Of a stretch of DNA of 64,000 bases, positions 18,910 through 26,276 are shown piece after piece; the first letter of the stretch is position 1; each line of letters begins with the position of its first letter. The DNA lies in assembly GCA_000955785.1 (NCBI GenBank), contig JYOD01000051.1, positions 1-64,000 of the forward strand, written 5' to 3'. The notes beneath the pieces are model-generated. The model did not search any database and was not told the DNA's origin. It saw only the letters and a list, made by a program, of their open reading frames with translations. The stretch comes from Burkholderiaceae bacterium 16 (lineage in GTDB: Bacteria; Pseudomonadota; Gammaproteobacteria; Burkholderiales; Burkholderiaceae). The position numbers were made by a program, and so were the translations under genes.

Positions 18910-19731
18910 TTATTGTTGTTGCGAAGCCTGATCGCAGGACTGCCTCGCGATAACCAGTTCAACCACGGTGCCCTTGCCTTGGGCTGCATTTAATACCAGC
19001 CGGGCACCGATTTCCTCGGCTCGCTCGCGCATTCCGGTGAGCCCGAATCCGGACGTGGCCGCCTTTGGATCGAATCCCATCCCGTTATCGAGAAACGCCA
19101 GGCACAGTGCATCGGGGCGATACGCCAGATTGACGCAAAGCCGCGTGGCGCCCGAATGCCTGGCGGCATTGGCGAGCGCTTCTCTGGCTATCAGGCTGAC
19201 GGCTCGCTCGGCGTCCTGCGATAGACGCCACTGGTCGCCCCTGACATTGACTTGCACCCGGATTGGGAACGGCGCATCCCCACTGCGCAAGCAAACGGCC
19301 AGGCGTGCGCCCAGGCAGGCATCCCGAAACGTCGCGGGCGTCCGGAGCGTGCCGATAGCGACGCGCGTTTCTTCCAGCATTTGCTTGAGCAATGCCTGAG
19401 CCCTGGATATCCGCTCCGCCCCCAGCGCGCCGTCGCCGTGTTGAATGGCAGCTTGCGCTCCGCGCAGCAACAGAAGCGTGCCAGTCAGATTCTGGGCCAG
19501 CGAATCGTGCATCTCGCGTGCAATCCTGGTGCGCTCCTTCTCCACCGCCAAGGCGCACTCGCGGCATGGACGCTGTCCGGTGCTTCTGCCGCCGCGCACG
19601 GCCAAGGGCGGCGCCGTGCAGGCCCTCTGTGTTGCGTATGGGCGTGGGGAGTAACGAGATCTACGCATCTTTCTTTTCCTGCTGGCTGGCCCGCTGGAAT
19701 AGACTTCGTGGGCCAGTTCAAGCGTAGTCAA
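18910..19731 (-). CDS. NarL-type histidine kinase without a visible sensor domain
   Basis: 273 residues. HisKA_3 domain with phosphoacceptor His75 in RIAREMHDSLAQNLTG, then an HATPase with EALANAARHSGA (N box), DNGMGFD and GFGLTGMRERAEEIG (G boxes). The first about 55 residues are basic and of low complexity with no membrane segment, so the protein lacks the usual input domain and is probably soluble. Paired with the divergent NarL-type regulator 185 bp away. Either the sensor has been lost or the input comes from a partner protein. Confidence 0.85.
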   Translation of the reverse strand: MTTLELAHEVYSSGPASRKRKMRRSRYSPRPYATQRACTAPPLAVRGGRSTGQRPCRECALAVEKERTRIAREMHDSLAQNLTGTLLLLRGAQAAIQHGDGALGAERISRAQALLKQMLEETRVAIGTLRTPATFRDACLGARLAVCLRSGDAPFPIRVQVNVRGDQWRLSQDAERAVSLIAREALANAARHSGATRLCVNLAYRPDALCLAFLDNGMGFDPKAATSGFGLTGMRERAEEIGARLVLNAAQGKGTVVELVIARQSCDQASQQQ

Positions 19732-19916
19732 TGCTGCACTTGCTGCCTAGTGGCGCGGCGGACCCGGGCGTGAAGGGCCCCCTATACTGCAGTCAGTACA
19801 TCAGGCGTTGCGCAAGCCAGTGCATGGTGCCACCGCACGTAGCGTGCTGACTACTGCTCTTTTCGCCGATGACCTGCCTGTCTGCGATTTTTGTTCGAGC
19901 AACAAGGGAGCCGCAA

Positions 19917-20573
19917 ATGGATACGGATACGCCACTTCGGATCCTTGTTGCCGACGACCATCCGGTTGTCAGGAAGGGCCTCGCAGCCTTGATTGCCAGT
20001 GAACCCAGGCTTGGTCTCGCAGGTGAAGCCGCATCGGGACCCGAAGCAGTCATCGCCTATGGAAGGCTAAAGCCGGACATTGTTTTGATGGACCTGAGCT
20101 TGCCGGGAATGAGCGGCATCGAAGCCATCGCTTCCATTCTCCGTTCGGATGCGGCTGCGAAGATCATTGTGCTGACCGTCTTTGACTGCGAGGCAGATAT
20201 TTCCAATTCGCTCAGAGCGGGAGCAAAAGCCTATCTGCTCAAGGACGTGCCCACGACTGAGCTGATCGATTGCATCCTGGCCGTCGCCAATGGCCATAGG
20301 TGTCTCGCGCCCGCGGTGGCGGAAAGGCTCGCAGAAGGCTTGAATGCCCAGGAGCTTTCAGAGAGAGAATGCGAAATCCTGATGCACCTCGCGGCCGGCA
20401 AGAGCAATAAGCAGATTGCGAGATCAACGCTGATCTCGGAAGGAACCGTGAAGTTCCATGTGAACAATATTCTCGCCAAGCTGGGGGCCAACAACCGGAT
20501 GCATGCCGTGGCCATGGCTATCAAGCGTGGCATCGTGCATGTGGGCCCGGCTCACGACCTGATCAAATGGTAG
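19917..20573 (+). CDS. NarL/FixJ-family response regulator
   Basis: 218 residues from the ATG at 19917. Receiver domain with ILVADDHPVVRKGL, phosphoacceptor Asp in VLMDLSLPG and Lys in YLLKDVP, then a LuxR-type HTH (LSERECEILMHLAAGKSNKQ and ISEGTVKFHVNN). Matches the divergent HisKA_3 kinase, the usual partner class. Likely controls part of the adjacent porin/Bug/amidase patch, though no operator was identified. Confidence 0.9.
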   Translation: MDTDTPLRILVADDHPVVRKGLAALIASEPRLGLAGEAASGPEAVIAYGRLKPDIVLMDLSLPGMSGIEAIASILRSDAAAKIIVLTVFDCEADISNSLRAGAKAYLLKDVPTTELIDCILAVANGHRCLAPAVAERLAEGLNAQELSERECEILMHLAAGKSNKQIARSTLISEGTVKFHVNNILAKLGANNRMHAVAMAIKRGIVHVGPAHDLIKW

Positions 20574-20579
20574 GGGCCT

Positions 20580-20620
20580 CCACTTAACCGGCGATGGGTT
20601 TCGGCTCGCAGGTTAAGTGG
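20580..20620. repeat. 10-bp inverted repeat after the response regulator
   Basis: CCACTTAACC (20580-20589) and GGTTAAGTGG (20611-20620) are perfect complements with a 21-nt loop, starting 6 nt after the regulator stop codon. There is no T-run, so it may stabilise the 3' end of the message or serve as a binding site rather than be an intrinsic terminator. Confidence 0.55.
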
Positions 20621-20695
20621 TACTGTCAGTCGTGGCCTGTTCAACCGGCATCGTTGCATTGGCAACTGCCGGCAAGAGTCGCTTGGAGGCATATC

Positions 20696-20836
20696 ATGGC
20701 ACGTCTGATTGCTCTTTCAGTCCTTGCAATACTGGTCCTGGGCACGCATGGCTGCGCAAGCACAGGCTCGAAACCGGATGGCTACCAGCGGGCCGGGCAA
20801 AGCATCTACGACTACGACCTGAACAAATACTTGTAG
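20696..20836 (+). CDS. Small putative lipoprotein
   Basis: 46 residues: MARLIALSVLAILVLGTHGC gives a short basic start, hydrophobic core and a Cys at position 20 suited to lipid attachment, although the lipobox (THGC) is not ideal. The mature part would be only about 27 residues, ending in YDYDLNKYL. GGAGG precedes the ATG at a good distance. Too short for family assignment; expression is supported only by the RBS and the signal sequence. Confidence 0.5.
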   Translation: MARLIALSVLAILVLGTHGCASTGSKPDGYQRAGQSIYDYDLNKYL

Positions 20837-20925
20837 GTACCCGCAGCCGGTGCGGCACTTCAAGTTGACTGTGCCGCCATCACCCATAGAAGTGATCCTC
20901 AACACCAGCTTGCGCGACGCAGACG

Positions 20926-21256
20926 TCACGGCACCACTGCGCCCCCATCCGCCATCGGCAACTCCCCTCGTCGCTCCGCAATCATCCCGTACGCCCGCGG
21001 CTGCCGGTGCGTGTCGAAGTTGAACGTGGCGCGCTTGTAGACCTCGCAGAAATTCGAGTCGCAGCGGGCGATAGCGACTGGCCAGCGCCTCGCCGGAAGG
21101 CGCGACGATGCAGCTGCCGCCAATGCCGTCCACGCCCTCCTCCATCCCCGCCTTGGCCACGCCGACCACCCAGGTGCCGCTCTGGTAAGCGCCGGCCTGC
21201 ATGGAATCCGCGACAGATTCGGAAATTTCCCAAACGAAGCTGGGTACGGCCTTGAT
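20926..21256 (-). pseudogene. N-carbamoyl-D-amino-acid hydrolase remnant (nitrilase family)
   Basis: The minus strand from about 21256 reads RIKAVPSFVWEISESVADS and continues with MQAGAYQSGTWVVGVAK, GGSCIVAPSGEALA, all typical of the C-terminal third of carbamoylase-type nitrilases. It then shifts frame near 21080 into ARCDSNFCEVYKR, FNFDTHRQPRAYGMIAERRG and a stop at 20926. The catalytic Glu-Lys-Cys part upstream is missing and a TAG precedes the fragment. So the gene is both 5'-truncated and frameshifted. Such enzymes release D-amino acids after hydantoinase. Confidence 0.75.
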
Positions 21257-21330
21257 ACGCTACCTCCATCCAAATTCATCGCTGATTTCTTTGGATGCTC
21301 CCTGGCGGCCTCTTCAACCCGTCAGCTTCG

Positions 21331-21367
21331 GCCCGGCCGCCTCATACGTGGAGCCGGGCATTTTTTC
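21331..21367 (+). terminator. Intrinsic terminator
   Basis: GCCCGGC (21331-21337) and GCCGGGC (21353-21359) form a perfect stem with a 15-nt loop, followed by ATTTTTTC. It ends plus-strand transcription before the Sel1-like gene; no intact plus-strand gene lies directly upstream, so it is probably a leftover of a lost gene. Confidence 0.7.
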
Positions 21368-21445
21368 AAGGGAGCGCGGTAGCCATTGCCTTCACGCCAT
21401 AGACAGGCGGTTGCCGGATAGCGAAAAGCGAAGGGGCCATGCAAC

Positions 21446-22414
21446 ATGTTGATCCGTTCATCAATGAAACCGACCACGCGGCGTCGATTGCTCGATGCGA
21501 TGTTGCTTGTCGGGGCAATCCTCTTTGCCACGGTTGCGCTCTGGGCCTATGCCCAGGAACGTCATGATCTGCCGCCGTTTGACAACAGGAAGGCGAAAAG
21601 CCTGACACCTGAAAAACGAGCGCAGAACGAACGAGATCTGTTCAATGAGGTGATGTACTGGAACTCAGGCTCCCCGAAATACAGGGACAGGGATGGATCT
21701 GGAGCGGGCCGTCGAGAGGCCGACTGGCTAACCATGGCGCGGGATGGTTATGAGTTGGCCTACATCACCTTGCAAGTTCTTCAGCCGCCCTCGGGAATCC
21801 GCTATGCGGTCGAAAAGCCCTTGGCGCGGCTCACCGAGTTAGCGGAAGGCGGAGACACCGGGGCCATGCGTTTGTACAGCTATCTCATTGACAGAGATCC
21901 CAACGGCAAGGAATCCAAATATATCGAGCCGGCGTATTCCTACAAGCGACAGGGTGCAGAGCTTGGACACCCAGCCTGCCTGCGAAATGTCGGCTACTTT
22001 CTCATGACCCGGATACATGGATTTCCAAAGGACGTGCCGGCGGGCTTCGCGGCGGCTGTTCGGGCGGAACGTGCGGGATATGGCGGATCTGGCTCGATAG
22101 CCGCCTATCTAGCACAACAGCCTATTGACGATGACGTCGACTGGACGAGGCTCTATTGTTGGCAGGCTCTGGCCGCGAAGTACGTTGTCTACTCGGAGCT
22201 AAACACTGTTGTCTCAAGGCTTCGGGACCCGTTTCGAGAGCCCCGTAGGCCTGAATACTTCGCGCTTGCCGACAAGCTTGAGGGATGGTCGCCAACGTTG
22301 GATGAATGCACTGCCCTCGGGATACCGCATCGGAACACGCGTGAACATCGACGTGCTCAATGCCGAGCAGCAGCTTTTCGCCGCGCAGCGGGACCTGGCC
22401 AAAGCACGCTATGA
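21446..22414 (+). CDS. Sel1-repeat-like exported protein, C-terminus disrupted
   Basis: 322 residues as read. A hydrophobic N-terminal segment (RRLLDAMLLVGAILFATVAL) acts as signal or anchor. The body contains helical repeat features of the Sel1/TPR-like class: LAEGGDTGAMRLYSYLI and KRQGAELGHPACLRNVGYFL. Homology to such proteins is by pattern only. After about residue 290 (…SPTLDECTAL) the frame runs out of phase through a TolC-family sequence, producing an Arg-rich, low-quality tail. The natural C-terminus therefore appears lost at about 22315 by recombination. It may still be translated. Confidence 0.55.
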   Translation: MLIRSSMKPTTRRRLLDAMLLVGAILFATVALWAYAQERHDLPPFDNRKAKSLTPEKRAQNERDLFNEVMYWNSGSPKYRDRDGSGAGRREADWLTMARDGYELAYITLQVLQPPSGIRYAVEKPLARLTELAEGGDTGAMRLYSYLIDRDPNGKESKYIEPAYSYKRQGAELGHPACLRNVGYFLMTRIHGFPKDVPAGFAAAVRAERAGYGGSGSIAAYLAQQPIDDDVDWTRLYCWQALAAKYVVYSELNTVVSRLRDPFREPRRPEYFALADKLEGWSPTLDECTALGIPHRNTREHRRAQCRAAAFRRAAGPGQSTL

Positions 22415-22583
22415 AACGATCCTGCAAGGCCTGCGCTTGAAAGCGGCGGCAGGCGCACTGACCGAGACTGACTTGGTGGCGGTCAATGCGCTGCTAGCTT
22501 CGAATATTCAACAAGAAATGCCCGCGGTACCCGCTATGCCGGCTGCGGCCATCCCGAACCCAACGAAGACGAGAATCCAATGA
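22316..22583 (+). pseudogene. C-terminal remnant of a TolC-family outer-membrane efflux protein
   Basis: In frame from about 22316 the DNA encodes SGYRIGTRVNIDVLNAEQQL, then ARYETILQGLRLKAAAGALTETDLVAVNALL, matching the last helical hairpin of TolC-type secretion channels (the GxxVGTxTxxDVLxAQ pattern). Only about 88 of roughly 450 residues remain. The 5' part has been replaced by the Sel1-like gene in another frame. Its stop overlaps the next gene's start as ATGA (22580-22583), so the tolC-hlyC junction itself is intact. This indicates a former type I secretion locus. Confidence 0.8.
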
Positions 22584-23035
22584 CCACATCGACCGATACC
22601 GAGCAGCTCGCCAAGTTCGCCGCCGAGCAGGCCCAGCGCGTCATCAAGAAGATTCCGTTGCTGGGGCCGGTCTCCTGGCTGCTCATGAACAATGCACCTA
22701 CGCGCCATATCTTCTTTGCCGATCTGGAATGGCGGGTCATGCCGCCGTTGATTCTGGAGCAAGCCAAGCTCTACATGAAGGGCGAAATGCCGACGGCCTT
22801 CGTGACCTGGGCGTATCTGTCCGATACCATCGCGGAGCGTTTTGCCAAGCCGCCGTACCACCTCGCGCCCGGCGACTGGAAATCGGGGGACAACCTATTC
22901 CTCATCGACCTGATTGCGCCGTACGGCGGCGCGAAGGACGTCCTGGACGACTTGAAGCAAACTGCATTGGCGGGCAAAACGATCCACCAGTTGGCCCCGG
23001 AAAGCATGACGGCGGCGCAAATCATCACGCTGTGA
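22580..23035 (+). CDS. RTX toxin-activating lysine acyltransferase, HlyC-like
   Basis: 151 residues, close to the HlyC family length (about 170). Matching segments in order: LLGPVSWLLMNNAPTRHIFF (with the His equivalent to catalytic His23 of HlyC), WRVMPPLILEQAKLYM, GEMPTAFVTWAYLS, and LAPGDWKSGDNLFLIDLIAP with the conserved Asp followed by YGG. HlyC-type enzymes transfer a fatty acyl group from acyl-ACP to internal lysines of an RTX protoxin, making it active. No RTX substrate, HlyB or HlyD gene is in the window. It overlaps the end of a TolC remnant. It may act on a toxin encoded elsewhere or be a relic. Confidence 0.85.
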   Translation: MTTSTDTEQLAKFAAEQAQRVIKKIPLLGPVSWLLMNNAPTRHIFFADLEWRVMPPLILEQAKLYMKGEMPTAFVTWAYLSDTIAERFAKPPYHLAPGDWKSGDNLFLIDLIAPYGGAKDVLDDLKQTALAGKTIHQLAPESMTAAQIITL

Positions 23036-23612
23036 GTAGAGCCTGGCCAACGCGATCCGCGAGGACTTCGTCAGGCAAGCCATTAGTTGCCTGGACACAC
23101 GTGGAAACGCCACAACATGCAGACGACCTCGCGCAAGCTCAAAACTGGAGAGTTGCGGATATCCGATCGATGATGCGGTCCTGAGAGCCCTTTCGCCATA
23201 CCGGACTAGCCATATCACCCGCTTTGGGGACCATAAGCCGGACTTGCCACGGCCTATCTCACCAATGGACAAAAAACAACATTCTCCTTACAGATCAAAA
23301 GGTTACGTTCACTTTTTGAAAGCTTCACGAGTCCATGCCGCCCCTCTACTGTGATCAATCACAGTAGAGGGGCGGCATGCATTCCACCTAGAATCGGCGC
23401 TATTCCATCGCTCCCCGACCGGGGGCCACGGGATTAAGAGCCCTGGGAGGCCACGACGCCCCCAACAATGCACTGCCGCTGCACGACCTGATGCCGCGGG
23501 GCGCGGGCGTCCTTGAATCAGCTGGTAGCGCCCACTGCGCTGCCGCGCATCGGAGCAGGCAGCGCACCAGTCCCGGCCCCCTTCCGGGACCGGTCCCGCT
23601 CGCGTCTACGAT
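23036..23612. other. Intergenic region with long palindrome, no gene seen
   Basis: 577 bp between the acyltransferase and the DUF746 gene. The first half is of mixed composition with no convincing ORF. Around 23260-23330 the sequence is AT-rich and is followed by the 46-nt palindrome listed separately. The RTX structural gene expected after hlyC is absent. Confidence 0.5.
23334..23379. repeat. Perfect 22-bp inverted repeat with 2-nt centre
   Basis: Left arm 23334-23355 begins CATGCCGCCCC and ends CTACTGTGAT; the right arm 23358-23379 is its exact reverse complement, with CA between. The core TGTGAT-CA-ATCACA resembles a CRP/FNR-type dyad but with a 4-nt rather than 6-nt spacing. No T-run follows, so intrinsic termination is not obvious. 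It could extrude as a cruciform or form a very stable RNA hairpin. Confidence 0.9.
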
Positions 23613-24323
23613 ATGAGCAGATTGCAACAGCAACAGCCAACGCCGCCCGAGCGGGATATCCCGGCAGCGGGCCGGGCCGGCCGCGTGCCACCCCAGCGGC
23701 CCCTGCGCCCCTTCGCGGACGAGTTGCGGCGGGCGACCACCTTGATCCATGTCCGCGCGAGCGGTGCTGCAGACACCGGTGATGCCGGGCTGGCTGCATA
23801 CCTGCTGTCCGCATGGCGCGAGTTGCATAGCGCGAGCCACGTGCCGCCGCATTGCCCGCGTTGCGGCGCGCACAAGACGGTCTACGACGGCACCGATGAG
23901 GGCAGCGTGCCCTTCTTCCATTGTGGAGGCTGCCGCCAGCGCTTCACCCGGCTGACGGGCACGCCCATGGCGAGGCTCAGGCTGGAGGACAAGGCGGAGA
24001 CGTTCTTTCAGTTGGCCTCGCAACAAGTGTCGGTCGCCGAAGCGGCGCGCCGGCTGGCGATCAAAAGCGAGACCGTCAGGCATTGGTCGGTCCAGACGCG
24101 CCTGTGGCTGCTGGAACTGGATCCGCAAGGCGAGTGGGAGCGTCGCGTGCAACTCGGCGTGCGTTACGCGGTCATGCCGGCCAGTGCCCCTGGCGAATCC
24201 GCGCCCGCGATGCACGCATGCAGGTGCACCATCGCGTCCGACGACAGCGAAGCGCTCGCCGAAATGGAGAACGCACCGTTGTTGATACGGGTGTGCCCCT
24301 TGTGCGAACAATCGGCGCATTAG
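23613..24323 (+). CDS. DUF746-like zinc-ribbon/HTH protein
   Basis: 236 residues. A basic, Gln/Pro-rich N-terminus is followed by a zinc ribbon (CPRC near residue 89 and CGGC near 110, in a transposase-like YDGTDEGSVPFFHCGGCRQ context), then a predicted HTH (VSVAEAARRLAIKSETVRHW, about 140-160). The C-terminus has another CxxC (CPLC). This matches proteins annotated with DUF746 in Ralstonia and Cupriavidus. The ribbon-plus-HTH order resembles the N-terminal part of some transposases, but no catalytic DDE domain is present. DNA binding is likely; role unknown. Confidence 0.7.
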   Translation: MSRLQQQQPTPPERDIPAAGRAGRVPPQRPLRPFADELRRATTLIHVRASGAADTGDAGLAAYLLSAWRELHSASHVPPHCPRCGAHKTVYDGTDEGSVPFFHCGGCRQRFTRLTGTPMARLRLEDKAETFFQLASQQVSVAEAARRLAIKSETVRHWSVQTRLWLLELDPQGEWERRVQLGVRYAVMPASAPGESAPAMHACRCTIASDDSEALAEMENAPLLIRVCPLCEQSAH

Positions 24324-24398
24324 CTCGGAGCGGCCTCGGCTCTTGCCGCGATAGTTCTCGCCGGTTCCCGCAGGATTCCCATGCGCCAGCGCGCGGCA

Positions 24399-25298
24399 TC
24401 ATGCCTTTGCGCCCGCCACCTCGAACACTTCGCGCAACCATTGCACAAAAACCCGCACGCGCGACGAGAGCTGGCGGTTTTGCGAATACAGCACCGAGAC
24501 CGGCATCGGCGGCGGCGGCACGTCCGCCAGCACGACCTGCAGGCGACCGTCATTCAGTTCGGCTGCCACGCGATAGCGCGGCACCTGGACCAGCCCGAGC
24601 CCGGCCACCGAGGCGCCGGTGTAGAGGTCGGCGCCGGTGACCGCGACCGTGGCCGCCAGTTGCACCGCCGTCACGCGGCCATCCACGGTGAACTCCATCG
24701 GCAGGGCCTTGCCTGTCCCGCTAGAGATGTAGTTAACCGCGCGATGCGCCGACAGCGACTCAAGGTCCTTCGGCTCGCCATGCTTCGCCAGGTACTCCGG
24801 GCTGGCCACGGTGACCTGCTCCAATAGGGCGACACGCCGGCCCACCATCGAGGAATCCTGCAGGTTCCCTGCACGCAGTACGCAATCGATGCCTTCGCGC
24901 ACCAGGTCGACCAGGCGGTCATCCTCGCCGATGTGGACTTCCAGGCCGGGATACTGCGCCAGGAAATCCGGCAGCGCAGGCACGACGAAATGGCGTGCGA
25001 GCGTCCCTTGCAGGTTCACGCGCAGGAGGCCTTTGGGCGCGGCATTCCTGAACGAGCCTTCCGCTTCTTCCAGGTCAGCTATCAGGCGCACGCAGCGGCG
25101 GTAATGCGCCTCGCCGTCGTGGGTCAGACGTACCGTGCGCGTGGTGCGCTCCAGCAGCCGCGCACCGAGCCGCTGCTCCATGCGCTTGATCAGGTTGGTG
25201 ATGGTGGCGCGCGGGATTCGCAGGTCCTCGGAGGCCTGGGTAAAGCTCTGGCGCTCGGCGATGCGCACGAAGGCCTGCATTTCCTGGAATCGGTCCAT
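24399..25298 (-). CDS. LysR-family regulator
   Basis: 299 residues from the ATG at 25298. N-terminal winged HTH (MDRFQEMQAFVRIAERQSFT, then EDLRIPRATITNLIKRME) and a LysR substrate-binding domain with LRVNLQGTLARHFVVPALPD. The subgroup resembles the DsdC/PA0477-type regulators that control neighbouring reductases. Divergent from two SDR genes with 155 bp between, so it probably regulates them. Inducer unknown. Confidence 0.9.
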   Translation of the reverse strand: MDRFQEMQAFVRIAERQSFTQASEDLRIPRATITNLIKRMEQRLGARLLERTTRTVRLTHDGEAHYRRCVRLIADLEEAEGSFRNAAPKGLLRVNLQGTLARHFVVPALPDFLAQYPGLEVHIGEDDRLVDLVREGIDCVLRAGNLQDSSMVGRRVALLEQVTVASPEYLAKHGEPKDLESLSAHRAVNYISSGTGKALPMEFTVDGRVTAVQLAATVAVTGADLYTGASVAGLGLVQVPRYRVAAELNDGRLQVVLADVPPPPMPVSVLYSQNRQLSSRVRVFVQWLREVFEVAGAKA

Positions 25299-25453
25299 TG
25301 CCCTTCTCCGGGTGATCGAGTGGCCGACAGGCAACCCGGCTCGCCATATTGTTAAAGCAAATGGATCAATGATATCAAATTACGGCTAATTATCTATCCA
25401 TCAGAATGATCCATGATTCGTTTCACCAACCCACCACCCGAAAGGAAACGATC

Positions 25454-26218
25454 ATGAGCAACGCCAACAACACCAATACCAACACCAACACCGCCAGGGT
25501 CGCCATCGTGACCGGCGCTTCCCGCGGCATTGGCGCCGCCATTGCCCAGCGTCTCGCCCGGGACGGCTTCGCGGTCGCGGTCAACTACGCAGCCGGCGCG
25601 GCGCAGGCCGAGGCCCTCGTGGCCGAGTTGAAGGCGGCAGGCGCAACAGCCATCGCGGTACAGGCCGATGTATCCAGAGCCGACGATGTGCGCCGCATGT
25701 TCGAGATCACCGAGCAGCAACTGGGCAAGGTCGACGTGCTGGTCAACAACGCCGGCGTGCTCAAGACCATGCCGCTGGCCGACACCAGCGACGCGCTCTA
25801 CGACCAGACCTTCGACATCAACGTGCGCGGCACCTTCAACACCTTGCGCGAAGCCGCCGCGCGGCTCAACGACGGCGGGCGCATCGTCAACTTCTCCAGC
25901 ACCACGCTGGCGCTGAACATGCCTGGCTACGCCGTCTACAACGCCACCAAGGCCGCCGTCGAATCGTTCACGCATGTGTTCGCCAAGGAATTGCGCGGCC
26001 GCGACATCACAGTGAACGCGGTGGCTCCCGGCCCGATCGCCACCTCGCTGTTCCTCGACGGCAAGACCGACGAGCAGATCCAGGCGTTCGCCAGGATGCC
26101 CCCGCTGCAACGCCTGGGCCAGCCGGAGGACATCGCCTCCGTGGTGGCCTTCCTCGCCGGCCCCGACGCCGGCTGGGTCAACGGCCAGATCCTGCGCGCC
26201 AACGGCGGCGTCGCCTGA
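25454..26218 (+). CDS. SDR-family oxidoreductase
   Basis: 254 residues from the ATG at 25454 (AAAGGAAACG upstream). Classical short-chain dehydrogenase: cofactor motif TGASRGIG near residue 22, NNAG near 98, catalytic Ser in NFSST and YNATK as the Tyr-x-x-x-Lys pair, and a C-terminal NGQILRANGG. An Asn/Thr-rich N-terminal tail (NANNTNTNTNT) precedes the fold. Arg after the first Gly region suggests NADP(H). Substrate unknown; it is followed 58 bp later by a second SDR. Confidence 0.85.
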   Translation: MSNANNTNTNTNTARVAIVTGASRGIGAAIAQRLARDGFAVAVNYAAGAAQAEALVAELKAAGATAIAVQADVSRADDVRRMFEITEQQLGKVDVLVNNAGVLKTMPLADTSDALYDQTFDINVRGTFNTLREAAARLNDGGRIVNFSSTTLALNMPGYAVYNATKAAVESFTHVFAKELRGRDITVNAVAPGPIATSLFLDGKTDEQIQAFARMPPLQRLGQPEDIASVVAFLAGPDAGWVNGQILRANGGVA

Positions 26219-26276
26219 ACCCGATTCGTCGCGCTGAGCCATCAGACACAAGCAGACCCAACGCAAGGGGAACATC

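Noticed and set aside
23350-23363. CRP site TGTGA…TCACA
   Set aside because: Spacing between half-sites is 4 nt, not 6; more simply explained as the core of the long palindrome.
23613-24323. Insertion-sequence transposase
   Set aside because: No DDE or HUH catalytic domain, terminal inverted repeats or target duplications were seen around it.
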